Positions 52,306 through 62,262 of a stretch of 64,000 bases of DNA are shown in pieces. The translations under genes were made by a program, and so were the position numbers. Source of the stretch: Nemertoderma westbladi. Its lineage: Eukaryota > Xenacoelomorpha > Nemertodermatida > Nemertodermatidae. The stretch spans positions 40,187-104,186 of the forward strand of contig JAUCBJ010008684.1 in the NCBI GenBank assembly GCA_032718475.1, in the 5' to 3' direction. Each line of letters starts with the position of its first letter. Position 1 is the first letter of the stretch. Below the pieces are notes generated by a model. It did no database searches. It saw nothing but the letters and a program-made list of their open reading frames with translations, and had not been told where the DNA came from.

Positions 52306-52434
52306 ACCAATCAATCTGGTGGTATACTTCCGTTTCTAATACCCCTACTCGGCATTGGCGCAAAACTCGCTGCGGGAGCTGGTGCCGCCACCGCTGGAGC
52401 GGCTATTGCAAAAAGAATTAACCGTGGACGGTAA
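52306..52434 (+). pseudogene. pVI-like protein, 3' fragment (copy 1)
   Basis: The last 41 or so codons of the gene at 58454-58837, including GGILPFLIPLLGIGAKLAA and the basic C-terminus, in frame and ending at TAA 52432-52434. The 5' part is missing; the sequence upstream belongs to another element. Confidence 0.8.
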
Positions 52435-52436
52435 TA

Positions 52437-52583
52437 ATGGTTAAAACGGGAGTAACATTTAGAAAATTATATTTAGTATCGAGTAAACCGTTAGCTACTG
52501 ATTTAAAACCTCAAGATATACCTAGAGTAAATACTACAAAAAGAAAACCCTTCAAAACATCAACTTCAAAGAAAATAAAATAA
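52437..52583 (+). CDS. Small conserved ORF (copy 1), 48 residues
   Basis: Starts MVKTGVTFRKLYLVSSK and ends with a Lys-rich tail. It is almost identical to 58846-59016; the only early base difference seen is a silent CCC/CCA change, and copy 1 stops earlier. Two bases separate it from the upstream stop. Function unknown; a basic peptide of a virus-like element. Confidence 0.5.
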   Translation: MVKTGVTFRKLYLVSSKPLATDLKPQDIPRVNTTKRKPFKTSTSKKIK

Positions 52584-52905
52584 TTTCAGCTGTTTTTACG
52601 GTGATGCCCTTTTTAAGAGATTTGAATATACATATTACTTGCGGTTGTCGAAAAGATGCCACGCAAGATGAGACCGATTTTAAGCCGAAGCTTAGACAAA
52701 AAACTGTTAAGAATTTATTCAGATCCTTCATCACCTGCAGGTTTTGCAAGTATCGCAAAATTAGCGAAAGCCGCAAACATCAAACAATCTCAAGCCCAGA
52801 AATGGTTGAGCGGGCAAAAGACATACTCCCTTCATGCACCACATAGACATCATTATCCAACATCTAAAATATTTACGGGAGGGTTAAAAAATATATATAT
52901 ATGAT

Positions 52906-53513
52906 GTTGGATTTATATTAGCTTTTATAAACATTCTTCCCATAGTTTTTCTAAACATTATATTATCATGATTATTAGTTGGCAATTTACCATTATACAA
53001 TCAAATATACATAGGCTTACTTTGAAGTATTATATTTGTCACATTGTTACATTAATTAACAGCTGATTTATCTATTGAGGTTTAAGGTCATGATACACCA
53101 CAGGAGCGGCGAGCAGCAGCGGCGGGCGGCAGCGGCATGGGGCCGATGTGAGCGGCAACTTTTAGTATAATACATTATAGGAGCGGCGAGCGGCAGCAGC
53201 CATTTGTGGTGTATCATCACCCATAGAAAATAATGTGTTCTATTTTTAAAAAGTGGCCGCTTGCCGCTGCCGCTCGCCGCTGCCGCCCGCCGCTCCTGTG
53301 GTGTATCATGGCCTTTACTCTTTACCATTTACTCTTTTGATATTCATTGTTGTTGTTTTTTTGTTGTCGTAAAACTTTCAATAATATTGCCAATATGTAT
53401 ACTTACACTGTAGGAATAGCTCTGTTTATATATTAAATATACTATAAGATTATTGTTATTATATTCGACATCTTATACTAAAAGCTCTTTATCAATCCTT
53501 TGGGAACCCCAAC
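52906..53513. mobile_element. 608-base insertion in integrase copy 1
   Basis: Flanked by ATATGAT on both sides (52899-52905 and 53514-53520), while the intact gene copy has a single ATATGAT at this place. The ends are GTTGG and CCAAC, a very short terminal inverted repeat. No coding capacity. The class is unassigned because the duplicated bases lie in an AT-repeat and the true length is uncertain. Confidence 0.7.
53084..53315. repeat. Foldback (MITE-like) element with GC-rich arms
   Basis: A 232-base element starting AAGGTCATGATACACCACAG and ending with its near-exact inverse (CTGTGGTGTATCATGGCCTT), with GCGGCGAGCGGCAGC-rich arms of over 50 bases. An internal copy of the GTGGTGTATCAT end lies at about 53208. 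It is nested inside the 608-base insertion. Confidence 0.85.
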
Positions 53514-54642
53514 ATATGATTGATCTGGTGGATTTGCAGCAATATAAATCACAAAATAATAATTATAACTATATATTAACATGTATTGATGCCTTTAGCC
53601 GGCTTGCTTTTGCCTACGGTATGAAAACAAAAACAGGTATTGAAATTATTAGTATATTGCAAAAAATATTCCAGAAAGGTAAACCAAACAGAATCGCGAC
53701 TGATCAAGGGTCTGAGTTTCTAAATAAATCTGTGAGGAAAAATTTAGATACTATTGGAGTACGGTATTACGTAATGTACTATGTGAATAAGGCGGCTCTT
53801 GTCGAGAGATTCAATAGAACATTAAAAACAAAAATTTTCAAAATTTTTACGCAACGGGGGAATAATGTTTGGATAAAAAATTTTACCCAAGCTTATTTTC
53901 GCTTATAATAGGTCATTTTATAGGACTATACAAATGACGCCCACTGAAGTTAATAAATTTAATAAAACTGAATCAATTAATAGATTATATGGGAAATATA
54001 GACAGATTAATCACAAGAAAATAAAATTTCAAGTTGGAGATACAGTACAATTATCTATTGCGCGTACTGCTTTTGCTAAAGGCTATCGAGAACAATGGAC
54101 TCGTGAATTAATTATTATTCATCGGGTCAGATTGGATAGAGTACCAGCGGTAATGTTTGATATTAAGGACAGCGCTGGTGCTATAATAAATGGTTCATTT
54201 TATTCATACGAACTCCAAAAGGTCCACCCGAGTAGTAATATTTATCTTCCGATTGACAAAAATATTGGCAAACTTAAAGAACGTGTACGCAATGGGAAAA
54301 AAGAATATTTTGTCAGATTCATTGGATCCAAGAAACAGTTGTGGGTACAGCATATTAAATAAGTTTAGGTTTATACTGTATATTAATTCATTGCACGAAT
54401 AATGGTCACATATGGACATAATTAATCAATATTAACTCGAATGATATTACTATACTATACTGTAAGTCTAATATCTATAGTTCATTCGCTTTAAATAAAG
54501 CCAGTAAAATATTGATGCCTTGCATATACTGTAGAAGCAATGAACGTGACGACAGATGTCTATAATTTAACATTATACTGTATGTACAAAAGAGTCAAGT
54601 AAAGAGAGAGAGAGAGAGAGAGCTTAAATAATAATAATAATA

Positions 54643-55290
54643 ATGGCCATAGATACATATATCACTCTAGTTTCAGATAGCTCATTAAACACATACCCAA
54701 ATAATAGCCCTAGCGAGTTTACTGTTGATTTAGCCGAAGAATTATATATTGGTCCAAATGCTAAAATTGGGCTTGCCGAGATTCAATACCAAGCAACGTA
54801 CAGCAATATTACTCTGCAAACTCAAATCTCGCTGTCAATTGGGGTAGATGCAAAAGATGCAAAATTATACAGTTTATTTCCTGGTATGCATAGCTTTATT
54901 CAAGTCATTATTGATGATATAAATAAACTGTTTAATTCTGAATTGAAATATAAAGATTTCGAATTCATTTTTAATACAAATAATTCTAGAAATAAATTTA
55001 AATTTCCTTAAAAGTTGAAAAAAATACAATTAAGTCTACGTGGTGATTTAATACAAATTCTAGGCTTAAAACAATTATTGGATCAGAATCATACAAGTAT
55101 TCCGAATTGGGATATATACAGTACCACTACCGTAGATGAATTAAGCAATATAGAACAACCGATATTAATTTTAAATTATAGTGGACCAAAAATTTCAGAA
55201 ATTGGTATTTTACATTTTCCGGATCCAACAAATATTACTCGTAATAAATACAGATATCATATATACAGATATTGGCTCATTCCAAAGTAA
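54643..55290 (+). pseudogene. Penton-like protein, N-terminal part with in-frame stop (copy 1)
   Basis: Starts MAIDTYITLVSDSSLNTYPN, with the N-S-P-S-E-F-T-V-D-L motif and KIGLAEIQYQ that I associate with the N-terminus of Polinton penton proteins. The frame meets TAA at 55009-55011 and continues in the same frame to 55290. A related segment in another frame (IYTDIGSFQS, about 55250-55290) suggests a frameshift, and the C-terminal third seen at 1-789 is missing. A GA-repeat and ATA-repeat (54603-54641) precede the start. Confidence 0.65.
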
Positions 55291-55299
55291 AGTACGGGA

Positions 55300-56230
55300 C
55301 AGTAGTAGGAGAAGAGGTGACCCCATCATACTCCTCCCTAGCTTGGGCTACGGGCTACATCTCAGAGGGCTATTAAAAATGCCAAATTCCGGTGCTAAAT
55401 CGCGGTGTTTAATGACCATCTGTCACCATCAGTATTGATTCGCGTCGTTGCCTTCAACCAATCGTTGCTTATCACCTACGCGTAGCCTAACCTCGCGATG
55501 CCTGCCTTACTCGACAACTGTTACCACCCATTAGTATTGATTCGCGTCGTTGCATCAACCAACCATTGCATATTCATCTTCGCGTAACCTAACTTCACGA
55601 TGCATGGCTAGCCCCCACCCCTCACTACGCTATTATATTATATCGATTGCCAACTCACCACTGCTAGCTAGTGTTACTCTTCGACAGCCGTCGCCAATCC
55701 AACCAACCAAGCAGCCTACCAGTCCAGCACTATGATACGTGAAATTCCGCCACGTTCCAGCTACACGTATACGAACATTTCCATAGTTACTCAACCTAAC
55801 CAATCCCACAGCATCTGTGCCATATTGAAAGACTACCACCACTAACATTATACTGTGCGTTTTTTATTATAATAATTATTGATTATTACACACAACCCTA
55901 TGATTCATATTCTTTCACGTATTTCCTATCCACGCAACCAACCAGCTAACCATTCATCCACGTTGCACTCCATCTCTTTTCTTATTCGTCGATGATTATG
56001 ACACGTCTCATCTCTTCTTCGTTGACTACGTGCCACATCGCAAATTTATATCGATTGCCAACTCAACGATTATTTACCCACCGCTAGCCCCTGCTACTCC
56101 TCGACGGCTGTCGCCAAACCAAGCAGCCTACCAGTCCAGCGGTAGGATACATGAAATTCCGCCACGTTTCCAGCTACACGTATACAAACATTTCCATAGT
56201 TACTCAACCTCGACCGTAATTTTTTTTTTT
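55300..56230. repeat. Non-coding region with duplicated segments
   Basis: A segment with TATCGATTGCCAACTCA, CAGCCTACCAGTCCAGC and GAAATTCCGCCACGTT occurs at about 55633-55800 and again at about 56047-56210. A second, adjacent pair containing AGTATTGATTCGCGTCGTTG is at about 55430 and 55531. No gene seen. Confidence 0.75.
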
Positions 56231-56452
56231 AATTGTACTGTACTGTACTGTACAGTAGTTCCCTACCGGCTAATCAACCAATCAATAAACCGAATTTGGG
56301 TTATTTCTCAGTTGAAGACCTGTATTATTTTTGTTGAAAATATCTTATATATAATCTCTTGCTTTAATCACAATTAATCATTTGTAATGGTTTTAGTTTA
56401 AAAAGTTTTTACTTTGTTTGTTTGTTTGATTTACAATAAAATAAATTAAATA

Positions 56453-56896
56453 ATGTCTTCTGATTCCGATATGGTTATGCCAATAGTAAGGCATTCATTT
56501 TTTGCAGAAGATGGTCAAGCCTATATTGTTATTGATTATACAATTTACCGTCAGGGAGATGATAAATATAAAATTGAGTTTTCTGAAAAAGCCAGGAAAG
56601 TTTTAAGCTCAATTGATATTGATGCTTCTGATAATAGTATTCATCTTTTAGATTACAACCTGAAAGCTGAGCATGGAGGAAAATTAACCAACATCTTACT
56701 ATTATCCATGATAGAGGGATTTATTGTTATTACACAATACAACAAAGCTGGTGAAAAGTTTGAAATACGGCTAAATCGGCATAGCCCCTACGAAATTATG
56801 TCTTTCTTTATTGTAATGATTTCAAAAGAATCCTTTGTCGAACCTGAAGAATCAACGGATAATGTTGAATATGTTGATAATATCATTGATTCTTGA
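56453..56896 (+). CDS. Unknown Polinton-associated protein X
   Basis: A 147-residue intact ORF with an acidic C-terminus and alternating strand/helix pattern. No known domain is recognised and there is no signal peptide. It precedes the RING protein on the same strand. Whether it belongs to the element rests on position and orientation only. Confidence 0.5.
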   Translation: MSSDSDMVMPIVRHSFFAEDGQAYIVIDYTIYRQGDDKYKIEFSEKARKVLSSIDIDASDNSIHLLDYNLKAEHGGKLTNILLLSMIEGFIVITQYNKAGEKFEIRLNRHSPYEIMSFFIVMISKESFVEPEESTDNVEYVDNIIDS

Positions 56897-57061
56897 CTTT
56901 TCCCCCTATATTATAAATATTTTATGATTATATATAAAATTTTGATATTTTCAAATAATCGAAAATTGTAGTAGTATTTGTATATACAGTATAACAGTTT
57001 TGTTTGTTGTTGTTGTTGTGTATTGTGGTAATTATTTTCAATTTACTTTAAAATTTGGAAA

Positions 57062-57514
57062 ATGGATATTTTAAATGAAAAATGTCCAGTTTGCTATTCT
57101 AAGTTATTGCAACAACATCGAGATTATTATAAATGTGAAAATAAACATGCAACTTGCGTACAATGTATTGTACAATATTCCGAAATGAATAATTATTGTT
57201 CTAAAATTTGTCCTATTTGTCGCGCACCCATATCTAAGTTTAATATAAAGTTGGCAAGATACCAACCCTATTATTGGAAAGAGCTTCGCAATATAACTTA
57301 TATTTCTGCGGAAAGTAATGATCCGGGAGATATATTTACAATATTGGAGAATATTTTTTATAGAAATGTAGTACGAAGGTGTTGCTATTATATACCTTAT
57401 TTTTTTAGCAGCGAACATAAAAAAATCATTGGCGCGAAATTCTCGGGAAGTGATTTCCAAACCGCCGATGTTACCTATCATTATTTCGCGTATAAAGATG
57501 CTCACCATGCTTGA
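57062..57514 (+). CDS. RING-finger protein
   Basis: A 150-residue protein. Cys8-X2-Cys11, Cys25, His29, Cys32-X2-Cys35 and Cys50-X2-Cys53 give a C3HC4 RING arrangement with conventional spacing (CPVC, HATC, VQC, CPIC). The remaining 95 residues are aromatic and hydrophobic without a recognised domain. RING domains usually recruit E2 ubiquitin-conjugating enzymes, and DNA viruses often use them against host defences; the specific role is inference. It lies between ORF X and the packaging ATPase on the same strand. Confidence 0.75.
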   Translation: MDILNEKCPVCYSKLLQQHRDYYKCENKHATCVQCIVQYSEMNNYCSKICPICRAPISKFNIKLARYQPYYWKELRNITYISAESNDPGDIFTILENIFYRNVVRRCCYYIPYFFSSEHKKIIGAKFSGSDFQTADVTYHYFAYKDAHHA

Positions 57515-57735
57515 AATTACATCAGTCTATACTATAATTGGAAATAGCACCTTTTGTTGCAGCGAGCGTCACATACTGTAGATGTGTCATATGTTAATTA
57601 AATATACAGTACTCTAATATTGTAGTTACCTCAATTATTGTTATATACATAGTAATGGTGATGGTTTATTGATATTGATATTTATATTATATTATATTGT
57701 ATTGTATTGTTGATATATCTTAATAACAATAATAA

Positions 57736-58413
57736 ATGGCTGACTTTAATTCAGGTCCATATAATTTAAACTTTCAAATGGGAACAAGTATGATAATTTC
57801 TGGCCCATCTGGTTCCGGAAAGTCAACCTTTGTCAGTAATTTAATTAAACACAAGAATGGCTGCTTCAACGAAGCCCCCTTGCGAGTATTGTATTGTTAT
57901 GGGAGCAATCCACCGACTATTCCCGGTATTACTCACCTTTACAAAGGTTTGCCCGAAAATATAGATAGATTAGTCAATAGTCGAGATTTATTAATTATAG
58001 ATGATTTGTTAACAGAAACTGAGTCCAGTACAGCATTAACTGTATTGTTTACTAAGGTAGCTCATCATTCCAATATATTTATTTGTTTTATAACGCAAAA
58101 CATGTTTTACGGTGGGAAGCATAACCGCACAAGATCAATTAATAGCCATACTTTAGTATTAATGAAGAATCCGAGAGACAGTCTATCGGTTTTAAATTTC
58201 GCAAAGCAAATGTTACCAGGGCAGACCAAATTTTTAGTTGATTCCTATCAAGATGCAACAATTGAGCCATTTTCACATTTCTTAATTGATTTACGACAGG
58301 AAACACCCGAACATTTAAGATTTAGATCGGATATATTTCGTAATCATAATTGTTACATTAAAAATTACATTGACTATAAACGTAGCGAAAATAATAATAA
58401 TAATAATAATTAA
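57736..58413 (+). CDS. Packaging ATPase (A32/FtsK-HerA type)
   Basis: A 225-residue P-loop ATPase: Walker A GPSGSGKST (residues 23-31), Walker B LLIIDD (85-90), and a polar TQN motif (120-122) at the sensor position. Length, order and the short N-terminus fit the A32-like genome-packaging ATPases of Polintons and related viruses, which drive DNA into the capsid. The C-terminus ends in a run of Asn coded by an AAT repeat, which may be a slippage product. It sits directly upstream of the pVI-like gene, the same pairing as in other Polintons. Confidence 0.85.
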   Translation: MADFNSGPYNLNFQMGTSMIISGPSGSGKSTFVSNLIKHKNGCFNEAPLRVLYCYGSNPPTIPGITHLYKGLPENIDRLVNSRDLLIIDDLLTETESSTALTVLFTKVAHHSNIFICFITQNMFYGGKHNRTRSINSHTLVLMKNPRDSLSVLNFAKQMLPGQTKFLVDSYQDATIEPFSHFLIDLRQETPEHLRFRSDIFRNHNCYIKNYIDYKRSENNNNNNN

Positions 58414-58453
58414 TAATTAATATTTTGTAACAATTTTCAATAATGTTGCAACA

Positions 58454-58837
58454 ATGAATAGACTTGTGCAGAAATATCGAAACGAACTGGAATTTCTACG
58501 CAGCGCTACCCCTCAACAAAGAACTTATTTTATTAACCATACCGCCAGTAACAAATTAATACGGTTCATTGTAAATACCGCATTAAATGTTCTAAAAGGT
58601 AACGTACAATTGACCCCACATTCATTTAGAAATATTCGGCGCTATAAGAAGGTATTGAAATCCCTCAACCGTAAAACAAAAAATATATCAAGTTACAGAA
58701 AAAAGTTAAGCAATCAATCTGGAGGCATACTACCGTTTCTAATACCCTTACTCGGCATTGGTGCGAAACTCGCCGCGAGTGCTGGGGCCGCCGCCGCTGG
58801 AGCGGCTATTGCGAAAAAAATTAACCGAGGGCGGTAA
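58454..58837 (+). CDS. pVI-like protein, hydrophobic C-terminus
   Basis: A 127-residue basic protein. Residues 1-85 are Arg/Lys-rich helices, residues 88-120 contain GGILPFLIPLLGIGAKLAA and an Ala-rich stretch, and the last residues are basic. A hydrophobic Gly/Ala segment near the end with charged flanks resembles the membrane-active minor capsid proteins (pVI-like) of Polinton-type elements. The role in endosomal escape is inference. A fragment of the copy 1 gene is at 52306-52434. Confidence 0.6.
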   Translation: MNRLVQKYRNELEFLRSATPQQRTYFINHTASNKLIRFIVNTALNVLKGNVQLTPHSFRNIRRYKKVLKSLNRKTKNISSYRKKLSNQSGGILPFLIPLLGIGAKLAASAGAAAAGAAIAKKINRGR

Positions 58838-58845
58838 TAATAATA

Positions 58846-59016
58846 ATGGTTAAAACGGGAGTAACATTTAGAAAATTATATTTAGTATCGAGTAAACCGT
58901 TAGCTACTGATTTAAAACCTCAAGATATACCTAGAGTAAATACTACAAAAAGAAAACCATTCAAAACATCAACTTCAAAGAAAATAATCAAAAAATTTCA
59001 GTTGTTCTTACGGTGA
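58846..59016 (+). CDS. Small conserved ORF (copy 2), 56 residues
   Basis: Starts MVKTGVTFRKLYLVSSK, eight bases after the previous stop. The coding sequence is shared nearly base for base with 52437-52583; copy 2 extends eight residues further. Basic, Thr/Lys-rich, unknown function. It is too short for automatic callers, and the integrase ORF follows within 52 bases. Confidence 0.55.
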   Translation: MVKTGVTFRKLYLVSSKPLATDLKPQDIPRVNTTKRKPFKTSTSKKIIKKFQLFLR

Positions 59017-59067
59017 TGCCCTTTATAAGAGATTTGAATATACATATTACTTGCGGTTGTCGAAAAG

Positions 59068-60159
59068 ATGCCACGCAAGATGAAACCGATTTTAAGCCGA
59101 AGCTTAGACAAAAAACTGTCAAGAATTTATTTAGATCCTTCATCCCCCGCGGGATTTGCAAGTGTTGCAAAATTAGCAAAAGCGGCAAACATCAAACCAG
59201 CACAAGCCCAGAAATGGCTGAGTGGGCAAAAGACATACACCCTTCACGCTCCACGTAGACATCATTATCTAACATCTAAAATATTTATGGGAGGCTTAAA
59301 AGATATATATATGATAGATTTGGTGGATATGCAGCAATATAAATCGCAAAATAATAATTATAACTATATATTAACTTGTATTGATGCCTTCATCCGGCTT
59401 GCTTTCGGCTATGGTATGAAAACAAAAAAGGGTATTGAAATTATTAGTATATTGCAAAAAATATTCCAGAAAGGAAAACCAAACAGAATCGCCACAGATC
59501 AAGGTTCTGAGTTTCTAAATAAATTTGTAAGGAAATATTTAGATACGTTAGGTATACAGTATTACGTAATGTACTCTGTGAATAAGGCGGCTATTGTCGA
59601 GAGATTCAATCGCACATTAAAAACAAAGATGTTCAAAATTTTCACGCAACGGGGAAATAATGTTTGGATAAAAATTTTACCGAAGCTCATTTATGCTTAT
59701 AATAGGTCGTATCATAGAACAATACAAATGACACCCATTGAAGTTAATAAATTTAATGAAACTGAATTAATGAATAGATTATATGGGAAATATAGACAGA
59801 TTAATCACAAGAAAATAAAATTTAAAGTTGGAGATACAGTACGATTATCTATCGCTCGTACTGCTTTTGCTAAAAGCTATCGAGAACAATGGACACGTGA
59901 ATTATTTATTATTCATCGTTTCAGGTTGGATAGAGTACCAGCGGTAATGTTCGATATTAAGGACAGCGCTGGAGCTATAATAAATGGCTCATTTTATTCA
60001 TACGAACTCCAAAAGGTCCACCCGAATAGTAATATTTATCTTCCGATTGACAAAAAAAATATTGGCAAACTTAAAGAACGTGTACGCAATGGGAAGAAAG
60101 AATATTTAGTCCGATTCATTGGATCCAAGAAACAGTCGTGGGTACAGCATATTCAATAA
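59068..60159 (+). CDS. Polinton-type retroviral-like integrase (intact)
   Basis: 363 residues. N-terminal zinc-binding-like helix region (YTLHAPRRHHY near 57-67), then the catalytic core with Asp84 (MIDLVDMQ), Asp144 (ATDQGSEF) and Glu178 (VERFNRTLK), a DD(35)E-like triad, followed by a linker (GDTVRLSIARTAFAK) and a C-terminal chromodomain-like stretch (RNGKKEYLVRFIG, residues about 335-350). It would join element ends to host DNA, in Polintons often giving six-base duplications. The stop TAA is at 60157-60159, exactly where the non-LTR element starts. No frame break is seen. Confidence 0.92.
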   Translation: MPRKMKPILSRSLDKKLSRIYLDPSSPAGFASVAKLAKAANIKPAQAQKWLSGQKTYTLHAPRRHHYLTSKIFMGGLKDIYMIDLVDMQQYKSQNNNYNYILTCIDAFIRLAFGYGMKTKKGIEIISILQKIFQKGKPNRIATDQGSEFLNKFVRKYLDTLGIQYYVMYSVNKAAIVERFNRTLKTKMFKIFTQRGNNVWIKILPKLIYAYNRSYHRTIQMTPIEVNKFNETELMNRLYGKYRQINHKKIKFKVGDTVRLSIARTAFAKSYREQWTRELFIIHRFRLDRVPAVMFDIKDSAGAIINGSFYSYELQKVHPNSNIYLPIDKKNIGKLKERVRNGKKEYLVRFIGSKKQSWVQHIQ

Positions 60160-62262
60160 GCTTACGTCCTGGTTATGACTGGTCCTCTCTGTTGCAACAG
60201 CCAAGTGTGAGATCCAGCTTCACACTACAGCTGAGCAACAGGTATGAGGCTCTTGCCTCTGAGGCGGCAGATCACTGTGAGGGCTATACTGCCTTTACAG
60301 AAGCAGTTAAGTTAGCAGCTGCAGAAACAGTTCCTGTATACCCTCGAAACAGGAAAAGGGCCCCCTGGACTGACAACAAAATTCAGAAGTGCCGAAATGA
60401 CCTTCATAAGGCGCAGAAAGAGTCCCGACTCAAACAGACTACAGCGGCCAAGAATGCAGTTAAAGCTGCATCTAGGTCCCTGAACAGGCAGTACTCTGTT
60501 AATCTACAGGAGCTAATAAACCAACAGGTTGATGCCATCAATGATGCTGACGACAGCAGGCAATCATCCCAGGCATGGAAATCGATCAATCTGCTTACTG
60601 GGCGGAAAAGCCAACCAACCACCAAGGTTAAGGCTGAATCACCAGCCGATCGCCTCAATGGTTGGAAAGCCCACTTTGAAAAGCTCCTCAATAATGACAG
60701 GGTATTGCCTGATAACTTTATAGAAGTAAAAGTGTCTGAGTCTGTACTCCCAGATATTCCCATTGGCGATATCTCCTTTGCAGAAGTGAAGGCTGCTGCA
60801 AAGAGCATTAAGACCAATCGTGCCAGTGGAGTAGATGGTGTTCCCCCTGAGGTCTTTAAAATACCTGAGTGTTTAAAGCTCATCTATCCCATCATAGTAG
60901 ACATGTACCGTACAACAAGAGTCCCACAAGAAATGAAAACAAATAAGTTGGTGCCAGTTCCCAAGAAGGGCAACCTAACACTCTATGGTTCTTTTCGGGG
61001 AATCTCATTGATCTCGATTGCTGCAAAACTATACAATAGAATTCTATTAAATCGCATCAGGGATCCCATTGAGAGACTGCTACGTGGAAATCAGAATGGG
61101 TTCCGTAAAGGTCGTGGGACCATGGAGCCCATTTTGGCACTTAGAAGGATAATTGAAGAGTTATCAAAAAAGAAAGACAGGCATCTGGCTGTTATCTTTG
61201 TTGACTTCTTCAAGGCCTTTGATTCAGTCTCTCGCTCACGTATGTTCAGCATACTTTCATTATATGGTATTCCTGAGGAAATTATTGCAGCAATCAGATC
61301 AGTATACGATGGTTCGACAACATTTGTGTCTACTGTTGACGGTGACACAGAACCATTTGAAGTGTTATGGGGCGTCCTCCAAGGAGACACACTTGCACCA
61401 TTCTTGTTCATTATTGTGGTTGACTATGTTCTACGCATGTCCTTAGATCATCATAATGATGATGGGGTGATGATAAGTCCACCTACTGGCTCCAGAAGTC
61501 GAGGAAATCCTGCCAATTACCTAACTGATCTAGACTTTGCTGATGACTTAGGAGTACTCTCAGAATCATTAGAGGGAGCCCAGCGGCTCCTCAGCTCATT
61601 AGAACATGCTGCTTCTAGTGTTGGTCTTTTTATTAACTCCAGAAAGACCAAAATTCTGACAGTTAACTTTGAAAATCCTCAGCAAGTCTCTGATTGGATG
61701 AGCATAAGCTCAAAGGATGGTATGCTTGAGCATGTGGACGACTTCTGTTACCTGGGATCATGGATCCGGAAGTCAGGTGAGGACCTTCGAATACGTAAGG
61801 GAAAGGCATGGGCAGCCTTGAATAGGCTTTCCAGGATTTGGAAGTCACCTAGAATTAATCGGAAACTTAAGGTCCGATTATTTAGAGCAGCAGTAGTTCC
61901 AGTACTCCTCTACGGGAGTCCATGCTGGGCTCTAACTGCTGAGGACACCAAATCTCTGGATGGCACATTCACAAGAATGCTACGCCGGGTACATTGTGTC
62001 AAGTACAATGCACACATCTCCAACCAGACACTATATAACATTGGAGGTGTCTCATTGGTTCCCCCAAGCTTGACACTAGAACAAAATCGCCTCCGCTTTG
62101 CAGGACATTGCTTTCGCCGTGAGGACCAGCCAGTGCATAATCTTGTACTTTGGCAGCCTCATGGAGTGAATAAGCATGGTGGACAGCCCATGACTTTCTT
62201 GAGACGCATCTTAAAGGACACTGGCCTTGAAGAAGCGGATGATCTAGCAAATGTCATGGGTG

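Larger units (their letters stand above)
52656..54362 (+). pseudogene. Polinton-type integrase, copy 1, interrupted
   Basis: Homologous to the intact gene at 59068-60159. Frame 52656-52904 encodes the N-terminal domain to the KIFTGGLKNIY motif; a two-base expansion of the AT run and a 608-base insertion (52906-53513) follow. The catalytic core resumes at 53516 (IDLVDLQQYK; ATDQGSEF; VERFNRTLK), is frameshifted near 53895, and the C-terminal chromodomain-like part is 53934-54362. The catalytic Asp, Asp and Glu codons are preserved but the gene is broken in at least three places. Confidence 0.88.
52306..60159 (+). mobile_element. Polinton/adintovirus-like element, right fragments
   Basis: Two partial copies in the same orientation. 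Copy 1: pVI-like 3' end, small ORF, integrase (interrupted by an insertion) and truncated penton, 52306 to about 55300. Copy 2: unknown ORF, RING protein, ATPase, pVI-like, small ORF, integrase, 56453-60159. The shared pVI/small ORF/integrase segment is about 90 percent identical by eye. Copy 1 shows that penton follows integrase, which links this gene set with the left block at 1-3708. No terminal inverted repeats or polymerase B were found. Confidence 0.75.
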
